From positions 26,400,001 to 26,464,000 of the forward strand of contig NC_092674.1 in NCBI RefSeq assembly GCF_964355755.1: a stretch of DNA of 64,000 nucleotides, given 5' to 3'. The DNA is from Antedon mediterranea. Its lineage: Eukaryota > Echinodermata > Crinoidea > Comatulida > Antedonidae. A program made the translations under genes and the position numbers. A model generated the notes under the pieces. That model ran no database searches and was not told the DNA's origin. It worked only from the letters and a program-made list of their open reading frames with translations. Shown one piece after another: positions 13,034-28,000 of the stretch (its first letter is position 1; each line of letters begins with the position of its first letter).

Positions 13034-16000
13034 TTATACTGACGAATCAACGGCGTTCATAGCCGCATTGTAGGAAGGTGGAGATGATAAAGGAACGGCA
13101 CTCTCATCATCACAATTCCCTCCACGGCCTTCGATCTCGGGATACTGCAATTCACGGCGATGTTCGTTTAAAAACGGTCCCCATTCAGAATGTGATTGTG
13201 CCGATCGTTCGATTTTCTGTAAGATTATTACAAATAAAATTAGGAATTGAAATTGTAGTCTACTAACATATATTGTGTTATTCTGTACTGTACTACGCTG
13301 CACACATATTACCAACGTTTGTAATACTATAGTTTTACGTAGCGCCATCATTTTTTTTTTCGTATTCCTTATCTCAGGTATAGTTATGACACGCTATATG
13401 TGTCAAAATATTTTTCTTTTCATGAATATTAAACGAATCGATGTCTAGGCTAACTAGTACGTGACGTAATTTATGCCACGGTATAAGTGTCTCTTTTAAA
13501 TAGTTGAACAATGTACCAAAGTGCTTAGAAATGCTTCAAATCGCATTTGGAGACGTTTTAGACCATTTTGTGATTTTCGAAAAAACATTTTAACATTAAT
13601 TAAATAGCTTCCCACTAAATGATTGTTAATAGCAAGAACAGGAAACAGACATGCGAAGCGCATCTCAAATCGTAGGCATCACGTTTATAATCTCTGCCAA
13701 GTAAACGTCAAAGACTGACCACGAAAGAACGGTCTGACCGTTCTTAACACTTTTTTTTTATTATTTAATATACAAAAATATTAATCACAAGAATCACCAT
13801 AAAATTTACATTAAGATCACGTGGTTTTAATGGCCTAATCCGATTGGGCAACGATTCTTAAAATCAGGGGACATAAATTTAAAAAAAAATTATTTAACGA
13901 AAACCTCACCTCAATTAATGAACCTTTAGCCTTGGAAATTTCGTAGACAGCAATGATGGGAGTTGGTACAATTGCTGCTACAACCATCAGCCAGCCTAGA
14001 GCTTCAGCCCATGGCGGGAACTTGTAGTCTGTTTCGTACGTTAACGGAGCGTAACCAACGCAGAAGAAAACAAAGATGAACTAGATAAACAAAATGTATA
14101 TTATTAATATTAATTATTACCCAGACAGAATCTTAAAAGAGTAGATATAGTTGATATAACAACATATAGTGTCATATTGTTCTACGAATTTCAGTTATGA
14201 TTACGCAAAGCGGCTGACTGGGTTTATGTTCTAGGAACATGGTGTCTCTAGTGTCCATGTTCATAAATATCGTATTTTTATCTCTAGTATTGTTATTTGC
14301 TTGTGTTTATTTTGCGGCATATCGATCATCCTCTTCATAGCGACATGATCGGTTCCGTTATCGCTAGAAGTGGTAGGATGATGAGGACGGTGAACGCGCA
14401 GACAGACCGTTACAAGTACTCGTTCTACGGCATGCATTATAACAAAAGATTTGTTAGATATTTCTTTTTTCCCTTATTTGTATTTGAGGCAAGTCAGAAT
14501 TTGAGCACTGTAATTTCCATTATATTGGATAATAGAAGGTATCTGTATCATATCAAATTTTGAGCGTAGACAAATTATAATACAGTATTATTAATATGTA
14601 ATTTTATGTGGAACCATCCAATTGGTGGGTTAAACAATTTAACACCCTCAATACTCCACTCAAGAAGTTTGACCCATTTTATTTCTGAACGAGTTCAGTA
14701 GGCCTACCATTAAAAACATCAGTTTTTTAAATCGGATGTTTTTGTTGTAAATGTTTTATGTAAATACTTGAAGCTAGACTACAAATATTGAGATAGTCAC
14801 AATTTCTTCAACAAAGATTATTTTTTTAATAATATTGATTATTATATTAACTATCTCGAAATACCTTGAAGTTATCTGTAAGGGTAAACGTATCTTTTCC
14901 GTTTCATGGTGACTTTGTAAATTATATCTTAAGTAAATCAACGAAGATTGTCTAGACAATTACTTTAATCATATTAACTTAATAATACAAAGTTGATATT
15001 GCATTTATCAATTAGCAGTACCCCGTGTAAACCTTTTCCATCAGTGTTCACATACTTAACCCATGGAGTTAATTACCACCATGCTTATTAACCTTTACTG
15101 ATACTTTTTTTTATCTCGTTTCCATTGTATCTATTTAAATAATTATCATTATATCACGCGAAAATAATCATGCTGTGTCTCCATGATGGAAAATCTTCCA
15201 CAACTTTACCTTCTAAAGACGGTTTTTCACTAGGCACATTTATTCGCTTGAATCGAAGTGTTGACGCATCTACTTTTGTGACGTGTAAAAATGCGCAACA
15301 AATCACATCTCAGGCATGTTCGAGCGAAAAAAGTGCAGAAGTATACACAACAACAACGTTATTAAACAGCCTTGACATTATAATATCATAATTCAGATTA
15401 TTCTGTTGAATGATGACTGTTGTTATTATGAATTTTCCGGTCATTTAGACACGCGTATTAAATGACGTCAATCAAAGTTATATTTACTGCATCATATCAA
15501 AAATATGTTTTTGTATTTATTACTTCATTATTTGTTTTCGAACGACTCACAATTGTTCATAGTATTTCTAAAGAAACTATATACATAGTGTTACGGTATG
15601 TTCTATCGCTACCATTTTCAAAAATATCATTATCGTACAAATAAACGATCCAAGTTATAGGCCTATATACTGAAAAAATGTTTAAAAAAATTGAATATAA
15701 AATAACTAAATAAATAAATAGTGAAATTACAGTAATAATTAAATAGCACTACAACCGATGGTGTGTAGGCATGAGCAGATGTTTGTAACGCTTTGCTGCA
15801 TTGTGCACTTGGAAATGTAATTAATAATACTATTGCACTTACTCCTATTACACAAGGTGTGATAATCATCCACATAGCTTTCCAGTAAATGTTTGGTGTA
15901 AAACCTAACATTTTACTTATGTCTTCCGTGTATCTTTGAATACCTAAACAAAAAAAGAAAATAATAAACAATATCAAAAATCATTATTTGTTGTTACATA

Positions 16001-19000
16001 TATAAAATGTGTGCATGGAAAAATTGTTTTCCTTGACAGAACAGTGGTAAAACATTCGCAATTACATCATACATAGAACAAAAATTAGGCCTACAACTAT
16101 AAACATCCATTAAACGTACATTAATCCCGCATAAAAATACATACACTAAAAAACGGTAAAATCTTAAAAATATATATATATATAGTATATATGTGAACTT
16201 TATTCAATCAATCGTACATTTGTTATAATGGTAACCACAATAAGGTATAATATTACAGTAGATTTTTACAAAAAAACAAGACCAATATAAATATTAATTA
16301 TAAAATATATACAATGATTATTTACAGTAATGATAATAATAAAAATTAATTGTTTATATTGACTATTATTGGAAACAGAAGTTGAATAATAAAATACTGG
16401 AAAGTTTAATTAGAGGTTTACATGTGTGTTATTATGTTTATCAAGCGGATGATTTCTGTTGACAGCGCTATGATGTTAACGCACATTATACCCTATTCGC
16501 TATAGCCTAGTGGTCTTAATTGGAGTGCGTAGATATTTAATAATTCGCATTGGTCACTTACCATAAACGTAACTGATAACAATTAGTTCAACGAATGCAA
16601 TAAGGAGAAGTGAAAACCCAGCAGAATAGTTATCCATTAAAGAAAGTAGATATATTCCTCCCTGAAAATAAAATAAATGAATAAAATAACTGATACATAG
16701 ATATAATGTATTCTACGTTGACAAATTGATAGATTGAATATCTGGGGTAGCAAGGGAAAGCTATCACGATGACAATAGTATGTAAGCATGCATACGATCA
16801 TAACAGTAAGATTCTTTATTATATATTATGATATATTATATTATTCTTTATATTTATCTTCGCCGTTGAGTGGTAGAAGATAAAAGTCTCTATAATATTA
16901 TGCCTACTGTAATTTCTGCTATATACAATACAAAGAAGACAAAACAAATATAAAAGGCAAGGAAAGACCAAACAGGTACTGAACACCTATATCTTTAAAG
17001 AGAGTAAGGAGCCGAAACAATAAAATATAGCCGTGCATGACGAAATCAATCTAAAATTGTCTTATCTGTTGGAATTAGTTCTTATCGCCGTTGATGAGCG
17101 TTTGGGTCTCACTTAGACGCAAAACATGGTCGTAAGCGCGCATGAATTGTTTAACCAATCACGAATCAGTTGATCATCAACTGACGCTTATGATTGGTCA
17201 ACTCACATTCACCACGTGAGGGTGGCTTTATCACACGCATGCACTATCTAAATAACTAAACAGAGAGCGAGACACAATTTCACAAGCTTTTTGTAGTTTC
17301 TGTTGACCTACTACTTTGAATTACTATAAATTAGGATTTAGTTTGATGTGAAATAAATCGCTTTTAACCTTTGGCATTAATAACTAGTTACATAAAATAT
17401 TTTATATACAGGGAGATTTTTCGAAAATAGCCAAATGCGATTAGTTCTTCCTATTTTATCTATTATGAATGCGGCTTGGAAATGCATCAGGTTTGAATCG
17501 AGCTCTGGAATTACGTAATATTTTGTGACGGTAAATATTTATTTAGGTTTCAATGTCATTTGTAAACATTTGCTATCTTGTTTGATTATTATCTGGTGAT
17601 AATGATAATAGAAAAATGATAATGACGTCAATGATTACGAAGACAATAAATAGTTTTCTGTTTGTGTTAAAATTCCGTTTGAGTTTATATTTCTTTCAGT
17701 GACTTCAGCTAAATAATTATTTATATACAAAAAAAAATCGCTTTTCAGATCTCCACCTCCAGGTATGATATGAGTGTAAACGCAAAGATACAACATCAGG
17801 CATGTTCGGAACAAACAAGTGTAAAGGGAAGTAATAATCGTCGTTAAAACAGGATGGATAGGCTACAAGACTATCATTGCGGACATATAAATACAAGGCC
17901 ATTTTTCAAGAACTCACTAATTTAATTTAAATTGTGACAAGTATAAACTTATACTTGTCACAATTTAAATTAAATTAGTATGTTTGTACCTCAGTTACAT
18001 GCGGAATTCCCAGCAAGAATCCAACAACACAGAATCCCAATGTGAACCAGATCTTCTTCGATTGGACATTTTCTATTTTGGTTGAAAGTTCGTCACAAAA
18101 AGCTGTTATTACCGTCTCCATCATTACAAACTGCGGTAAAATAATAAATAAATGCATTTGCATATTAGGCCTATATATTGAGCCTACTGTTACATGAGGC
18201 AACATATATTTAAAATTATAAAAATAGTAATAAATTATGTGATACGAAATATGTAAACATTTTAACTACACAAGTCATATCTGCTTAAGCTTGGATCGCG
18301 CTTAGACGCAATATAATGGCATAGTTGCAACGCAACGTGAATTGACCAATCACAAGCGACAGTTCGGATACTCAATCGCTTCGTGATTCGTCAAATTATA
18401 CATTATTGCGCTTAGGTTCTTGCATTGGATCCAAGCTTTAGCAAATAACCTCTATTAATAGGCCTATGTCATTTACAAATAAATTTGTGTTTTTTTTACC
18501 TGACTGTCCAATCCAAGAGTGAATAACATACAAAAGAATAAGAAAGACCAGAAAGGAGATGCTGGCATCCTAGCCACCGCTTCCGGATAAGCAACAAACG
18601 CCAGACCAGGTCCTTTAAAAATAGAAAATCATCAATTACTATGCGTTTCAGTATTAAGCATTATATAACACCTAAATAAATTCATGTCATTTCATTGAAC
18701 AATTGTGAGTCGCATGCCGCGCAATAGTACGCACTAAAGATCGTTACATAGTACTTTATTTATTTGTATAATAATGAATGACTCTGAAATTATCAGGAAG
18801 AAGAAAGATCATAAAGTAAGAATTAATAATATAAACAACCTAAATGAATTAAAAGAATTTGGGAAACTTTCTCAAAATTACCGGTTTCATAATTCAGTTT
18901 CTATAAAATTAATTACAAATGACAGCATAAGAGAGAGGAACTTGGTGTATCAAATGATTGGTTGCTGCTGCAGTATGTTAGAAAACAGAAATTGTCCTAC

Positions 19001-22000
19001 TTTGGTCACATTAAGCGACAAGATGGAATGGAGAAGAGAGTGTTGGAGGCTTATATTCCAGGGAAGAGAAAAAGAGGAAGACCAAGATGCAAAAATGGGA
19101 GAAGATTATAGTAAATGTGTTTGGCTCTATGGAGCAAGGAAGTAGGATGACAGTAGATGGTATCAGAGAAGCCTCGCTCTGATCAGAGTTTGTTTTGACG
19201 ACGACGAAGATACAATTAATAGCTTTATCCATATTGTGTAATTTTGTGCAATATGTTCCAATATGTTTAAATATGTATACGGATCGTAGTCAACTGTTTA
19301 CCATATGTATCTAGTTTAATTTGATTTCTATAATTAGTTCAGTGTCCGCAAGAGAATAACAATTAAAACTAAATCTGCTTTAATTTCACTTAAAGGTTTC
19401 CATTACAAACGCAATACCGTACAGTTTAATTTAATACTAACATTTAGATATCGATGATATATCTTGTGCATACTGAGCTAATCAATTAAATATACCGGTA
19501 ATTATTACCGTACATTTCGCTCTGTAAACACTATTTTTAGTTGCTTTATTATGACTGTTTCTTTCACATCTAAATTGCTAGTACAAACATTAACTATTCA
19601 TTAAAACTGTCTTTCTGTACTGTTGCTAGAATTTAATCATAAAACCATCTACATCTTTTAGAAATCAGTAATTTGTATTCAGAATTAATCAGAAACCTAA
19701 AGCGATAACATAGTATCTTCAATTAAATAAGAAAATTGAAAACCATCAATAATAATAATTGTTATTCAACTCGTATGCTGTACAAATATTTATTCATTGA
19801 TATATTTTAAAGATGATTTCTTGTTGATTCACTTTTGTCTTCAACTTTGCAATTAAAGTAATGTTGTAAGAAGAGCATGGAGGTGTTATTCACGAGGGGA
19901 GGTAGATATGTTGTCTCTATGCAACAGTGAGGGCTAACGATTTCAGCAATGGTGTATTACCTCGACCGCTATCAAATTAATCCGCAACTCGTAATACGCG
20001 CATAGCTGCAAAATAAATAGTGCGCGATGTTTTTTGGCAGCAGAAAATCCATCACGCGATAAACATTAAGGGCACAAAGTTTAAAAAGAACTGTGCATTA
20101 TGATATACACTTACCAGTACTAGCAACCTTATCAATTTCAAGATTAGCATCGTGCGCCATGAAACCAATGACAGAGAAGATGACGAAGCCAGCAAAGATA
20201 CTCGTACCACAGTTAGTGAACGCAACGACCAGAGCGTCCCGATGGCAGTTGTTGTGGAATTTATTGTAACTGGATAGTGTGTGGAGACTTCCCCAGGCGA
20301 CCCCCAGGGAATAGAAAATCTGGGAGGCAGCGTCCTTCCATACCTATATTACACAAATGTATTTACATTAAACACTGTTATCTAATAATAAACTTATTGC
20401 GTGATCTGGATGTAAAGTTTGTATTCCAAGTTTTACGTTGGAAAAGCTCTGTCTACACTATCAAACATCGTGTCCATACATGGGCACATCACATTATTAT
20501 AAGTTATCACGTTATACATAAGTTTGATAGTGTAGACAGAGCTTTAGACGCAACGGCGTAGGCATAATATAAATGAGTTAACCAATCACAATCGATAATT
20601 CGGATGATCCATTCCGTCGTGATTGGTCAAATCAGGGAAAAGTGAAATCTAGCCTACTCTTCTCTGGTCAAATTACTTGGGTCAAAGTGGAGAACCAAGC
20701 TACTCTTCGGTACTATTGTTCAAACTATCGTATTCTTTACTTCTACTGTTATAATACATATTTTCAAAACCCTCACAAAACTATATTCTCATAGTTTAAT
20801 ATTATATAGGTTATGAACAAAGCTCTATAATGCTGTTCCCATCAACAACCGTACTTTGCAGTCGTAAATATTATTGTAACAACTAAAAGTCACGTCTGAA
20901 CAATTTGTCTAGACCAGAAATCGTCAGCTGCCGCCACATTTTTTAAAGTACAGTCCCATGTACTGTAATATAGAGCTTTTGATTTTCGAGGACCTAGGAC
21001 CCAGGAATTACGTAAATTATACATTACATATTCTTTCCACTGAAATCTTTGTAATGGGGTCCCACAAATTAACACAAATTGGCAAACCTATCAAAACGTG
21101 TGCGCACAATAAATTAACATGACGTCATCGGTCCTGGCCAATTGAAAGCTCCCTAATAAGCACTCCACTTAAAACTCTTCTTTTTAATTAATAATACTAA
21201 TATTGTTATGCGTTCTGTTCTTTTTAGGGCGCCATATAAAAAGTTTTATAGAATAGAACAGAATAGATGAAATATGGTACCTTTGGATCTTTCAACAGTT
21301 CAAATTTCGGCCACACGAAATACAGAATACCATCGGCAGCTCCGGGTAGTGTAACGCCACGAATGAACAAAATTAAAAGAACCAAATACGGGAACGTTGC
21401 TGTGAAATATACAACCTGTGAATTAAATAAATGGGATGTTACTTACTGCGCATGCTTACAATGAGAATATTGATGAAGAAGTCTACATCTATTCACTACT
21501 TATGTCTACTTTAGATATTAAGTGTTAAGATCGATTGTTTTCAAACTCAAGTACACGACAAATGTTTCTCTAAAATGGCTATAAGTTCCCTCGTGGCACA
21601 TTCGTTAGTGTGGCGCTCCATACTATTATATACACGGTGGCTCTCCGTGGCGTTTCATACTAGGTAGCTTACAATGTAACGAAAATCTCATATTATATAT
21701 ACCATGTCAATAAAGCGACAGACCGGGATGTATATTGCGATAGATTTTCCATAATTAATTCATCCGTGAAAGAAGCTATTGGTCACAAAAACATTAATTC
21801 GAGGGTTAAAAGGAAACAAGAAAAACAGGTACTGTAATCTAAAAATCACTGCAGGTAAAATCATTACACAGATCGATACTTCCTTTCAAAAACCTACTAC
21901 ATAACAAAAAACTAGTTTTATCCAGTTTTATAACCTTCATCAAGGGGTGTTACGAAAAATAAATCTCTTCAAAATAGGTCAAAAATATATACTTTCATTA

Positions 22001-25000
22001 TAATTTATATAACCCTGAAAAAAACCTGTATTGATTAAATTTTGACACGAAAGATGGCTAAAGGAAAAAAGCATCTTGTCACGATTTTCAATCAAAAATA
22101 TACGTTTGTCAAAAACAAAAATTGTGTAGGATTATATACACACGGTGAAATAAAAAATGTTCGACTATTACAAGAATACGTAGGAATAGTATTAATAACT
22201 CGGGTATAATATAAGGGAAGTCGAGTGGGCTTATATACGTACTAGGGTGGTCTTAACATCGCAACAATTTACGGGCTTAAGCTCGGGATATCGATGCGGC
22301 ACAGACGTAGAAATAATATGTTTGCAAAAATAATAATGTCTCAAATGGCACCCCGTACAATATTGTAATAAATTACAAAACATCATCACCAGCACATACT
22401 ACTTACTTTGCCGGATGATTTGACCCCCTTTGCAATACAAAAGAAAACAATGATCCAGGCGAGTAGCAGACACAAGCAGAGGTCCCATCTTACGGAACCT
22501 GGTTCCTCAATACCAGACGACCGGTGCAAGACACGGTTGCTAAGTTGACGAAGAAAGAAAAGAGATATATTCATGTTACTAAAGTAGGCCTAATCAATAT
22601 TGATCTAGGAAGAGGTAGCATTATTTTGTTTGATTGCAATATTTACTCTTCTTGATACAGCAGGGAACATTTTCGCCAGTGTAGCGTAGCAAAAAGCTAT
22701 ACAAAACAACCTTATTGCTACACATTTTGAAAATTGTGTAGAAAAAAATACAATACAAAACTATGTTTCTCGACTTAAAAATCAGTTTGATTAGCAATAT
22801 TGCTAAACAAAATTTTTAAATGAAAATTTTCCCTGTACAGTATAAACATCATGACAATCATAATATATGATGTAGTAGTACTGTGGTTATAACATCATGA
22901 TAATTATATAGTAATGATATCATCGTGATGTTAATGATGATACCGTAATGATAAAAATAATCATAATGGTAAAAATAATCATAATGAAAAGGAGTAAATT
23001 GTTTTTAAAAATAGCAATTTTATTCTTCTATGATATTGATACAGTATACTAACATCATGGCAATTATAATATGATGTAGTAGTACTGTGGTTATAACATC
23101 ATGATAATTATAATAATCATGATCATGGATGATGATGACGATACTGTAATGATAAAACATCATGATAATGATAAGTCCATGGTATCATGATTAAGAAATG
23201 ATGATAACGATATGAAAATGAAGATCATGATGATTTTATTGCAACCAGCATATTTTACATAATTGTACACCCACAAATTGATATTTCATATTTTAATCTT
23301 ACCAGGATAAAATTGTGAACACGTGACGTGTACAAGATGGCCACTAAGGTTACAGTGTCAAGGTCAAAGTTAAGTTGACGTTCATGGCATATTCGAAAAC
23401 TCAACAGCTTCATCAACATCCGAATTCCAGAAAAAATGATGACTTCATTTACATATTTCAATAGTGTTGCACACCCCGGATACAATCAAACGGGATGGGT
23501 AAGACAGGGGCATGAATTATAATATTATAAATTACATGGACTCACTTCCAAAACTCAACGCTTGGTCTTACGGAATCGTTGCTATGAACGGCAGTACCGT
23601 TTTCATCCATAACAGTTCCATTCAATGAACACATGTCAGAGTTCCACTCATGTCCACACGATGCCCACGGTAACTCTGACGTCATCGAGGCGAATAAGTA
23701 GAAGAGAATATAGGCGATGATGACGTTGTAATAACAGCATACCATAGCAGTAATAAGGGTCATTCCCCATCCGAGACCTAGGGTGGGAAAAGCAGTATAT
23801 TAAAATCGACGAATATAACACTGTGTGACTGCTGTAGAAACAACATTAACACAAAACAAATGAAATAAAGTCATTACATATAGGCCTATAGCAAAACAAG
23901 CAGTTAACATTTTACTAATAAAATATTTGACAATTTAAATTCAAAATTTCTTAATTTTATAACATCGATGTGTAAGCTAGGTAAAATCTGGTTTTCATTT
24001 AAATATTGACCTTCTTGCTAAACCCATCGGAATTTAACTTTTAAGTGGTTTCAAACCAAATATCCCAAAAACTACACCTTAAACTGAGAAGGCAAGATTT
24101 ATGAAAACCAGACTCCAACAGACAACCACATCTGGATGGAGTCCCAAAAATGGCAATAGACGTATCTCTCAAACAATCAATATGGAAACAGCTGGTGCTG
24201 CATACTACTTTTTTCGCGCGTTTTCGTTAAGCACAACATTATTTTAGTATTCGTTGAACGAAAAACGCGCGAAACAACAATGTCCCAGTTTTAATGAAAA
24301 ATATAGGGAGATTTACTGACTTAATATTACATAAAAGCAAGCTTTCCTGTCTCGAATAATCTCATTTCGGACGCAGTTCTGTAAAGCGCAGCTAGAAAGA
24401 AAGAGCATTTTCTGTACTTAATAAAAGATTATGCGTTTTGAGTCAACTATTTAAAGTATGCCGATGATGTCGATGCGTAGTACGAGCTGCGTAAGACACA
24501 ATCACGTCTATTAAACAATGGTGTGGTTAACTATAGAGTAATGTTTAGCGGCCTTTTCAATAATCAATTATAGTAAATACGCGTTGACGCATTCTTCTTA
24601 AGCGGAATTGTAGAAATTCGGCAATCAGATTTTATTTGTTTCTTTTGATTTTAACGCAGACAACGAGAACACGTCCTCGACTGGAAAACTAGCTTTAAGT
24701 GCTGTTGTGAACATCACACGAATATTAGTAATAAAATATAACAAGCAAGTCAGTTATAATATCGTTTAAATATGTATTACAATATTATAATTATTTCTTT
24801 CCCAAAGATTTCACATTTTACTACTGAAATCACACATACGCTATTCTTTACTTCCAAGTTCCCACCCCCTCCCCATACCACAAAACCACCCAATTCCCCC
24901 GCCATCCCATATACCTAAGTAACCCAGGTATTTCATACTCTCATAAATTCTTGCATAGCCCTTCTTATTCCCTTCAGTTTAAACCCCATGTTTATATTAT

Positions 25001-28000
25001 ATGAACACAATAGGACTTATCTGCGGTGCTCGTTACTGATGACGACGCCTGTCGATGATGCGAGATTCCGGGTAGCACACCTTCCCTCAGACGTATCCAA
25101 CTAGCCTAGCCTAAAATAGTAAAATAATCCTTCCTCTATACAACTCCCTGCTCTTACTTAAATAATAACAATAACCTCCCATCCGATAAAAACGCTACCG
25201 ACACCGATAAAATAAATAGGAGCATTTTAATCAGTGTCATTTTGTTACGATCGTAAAGATCTGTGTTGTTTGGATGGAATGCCATTCGTTTTAAATGTAT
25301 AGGCCTACTATTATTTATTTTCAGTAAATACAAAATAATCTGAATTATTTATTTAAATATTTGTATAAATTAAAATTTTCCAAGTTTATATTAATTTTGT
25401 TTACGATTAGATATAACGATTGTTTATGTTATTTTCAATGTTTTGTAATAGAGGACCATTACCTTGGCATTGAGGAGCATACTGTACTATAATGAGCTAA
25501 TTTGAATTAAAGTTTAAACAATGTATGCAAACATTTAAATTGATTCTTATATTCAACAACATTGATTGTTTTACTTAAATATATTCAACAAAATTAAAAT
25601 GATATCAAATTTATCACAAGATACGATAATCGCCTTCTGATTTTCTTCTGATAGAAATAATATATCTCGTCTCCGAGTTGACAACTTAGAAATCCTATAG
25701 CAAGTTTAATTTCCTCTATCTCATTATGATGAGTTCAGATATTCGTGGAAATTTCCATCAGCTTTTCTACGACTCGTTTTAAAAAATATGTATGCTATAC
25801 GAGAGTAGTAGCGTGTAATATCATTAAATGTGATCCCCTTAGAGAGAGAGAGGGAGATGCTAAGATATATCAAAAACTACTGAAGTAGAAGACGAAATCG
25901 CATCTTTAAAATGTTAATTACTATGCATTAATAACAGTTAAATTCTTTTCTCAACTCGCAAATAGACATAATATTATTTTCGGGCATTATTTCAATCATA
26001 ATTCTCTTCTTACCACACCAAGGCAATCTAACAAACAGTCACTCGAACACCAACATTTTAAAGAGGACACATTATCATTTATAAGAACACAATTCATTTT
26101 GCCTAAGATACTAAATTCGTACCGCTAAATGACTCGGCCTTAGTACAAAGCTAAGTCGTCCGGCCGAAGCAGCTAGTTCACTTCTCGTAGATACTGTATA
26201 ATAAACTTGGAGAGGAAAGTAACAAATTAGCGACATAAAAAGAAAACAATTTTTCATTTCTTTCAACCAAAACTGTAAGTTAAATAAAATGTTCAAGCTA
26301 CAAACAAGACTATTCTTCTTGTTAATGAAATTTTCATTAAAGTTTACAGGGATTTTTCATCAACGTATAGGCCTATATTTGCCAAATTAAAACCATAAAA
26401 GGTAAAATATATAAATTTAATTTATTTTCAATAATAATAATATTTTACCCGTTTTTTAAGGGGTTAATTTTATGCATGGAAGACTTTGATTTTTAAATTG
26501 TTCAACTCAACTTATTTTGGAAATTTCCAGAATTTTATAAATACAGTTGATTAATATGGGTAAAATATCATAAATACATAATTATGTTAATAATATAGGC
26601 ATAATTACCAATAATTATAATAAATATATTTGTTGTAAAAACCACACAGTATGAAAATGAAGAATGTTTTGTTTGTCCAATATCATCCAGTTTCAAAACC
26701 ATTTTTACAAATAATGGGTTCGTTTTTTGATAAGCAACGGGTTAATTAAAAATATACTGTCATTTATATCTATTTTAAAAGAAAGACAAATATAAATTGC
26801 TTATTTTGTAAATCGAACTTTTGGTAACTCCAAAAGATTCTAGAAACCATGTTTATCAAAATTGTATACAGTCAACTATCACAATACCGGAATCCTCTAC
26901 AAAAGCATAGGAAACTCAAACAAATCAAGATTCTCTTCGAGGTCCAAAAGCACCAAAGTCGTTTTATCTTGGAGAAATTATTATTTCTCTGTATATGGTT
27001 TACCATTATAAAATCACAATAGGAATACCAGAATTTCTGGAAAACCAGGAAGCCCATCCGAAGTTTGTTCGGTATTGCAAAGTTGACTGTACAAATGTAT
27101 GTATTTTACTTAAAGTTATTAAAATAAGCAACTATAGTTGTGCTTTCTTTTATGACAGTATATGTTTAATTACGATGTGCATACCTAAACAATATAAAAA
27201 AGTAATCAAACATGGTTCAATGTTCATCAATGTCTACTCGAATTGTATTGAAACTTTATGTCAGTTAATTTTCAGAAATATGATTATTAAGTATAGAAAT
27301 TCAAACTGGATAATTAGGTACAAACTGTGTTAATGGAAAAAAGTGTTGTAGTTGGTTTAAGAAAAAATGAATACCTTTGAATACTGGACTAATTTTCCAT
27401 ATACTTATGGCTCCCAGGCTGGCGAATTGTCCAAAAGACAACTCGAGAAAGAAGAGTGGAAGTCCAGCGCATAACAACATGATGATATATGGAAGGAGGA
27501 ACGCACCTAGAACAAAATAAAAACATTACGTTTAAACTTACATAAAAAGGACACCGTGCGACATTTTGAGGACAGGTCCGGTCCTCCCTTGATATTGTTT
27601 AATTTACGGTAAAAATAAAACAGTCAGGGGGAAAATGGCAAAATGTTTCCTACTTTCTAGGATTTTTAACCTATATTGTTTTGACTACTTGTAACCACAA
27701 GGCTGATTTTTACATTTTTCTTCTAACTGAAAATTAATGTTGAAATTGGTTTTTTGTCCGGTCCTCCATTACACGAAAAAATTGTTATAGTTGTGTTTGT
27801 TAATTTACGGTAAAAGAAAATATTGCCATTTTCATATTTTGTTTGTAGACCAATGAAATTGTTATTTTAATAAAATATTAAAACAAAATATCAAAACAGT
27901 CAACAAGAGTCAATTTTTTTGTTATTGTTATTGCCTTTTATTTTGCAATATTTTCATACGCATTACGATTTAATTGTCTGTGTTAATATAACCGATTCTA

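Noticed and set aside
18774-19145. 123-codon plus-strand open frame
   Set aside because: The biologically meaningful signal here is a retrotransposon tail in a different frame; this frame is incidental.
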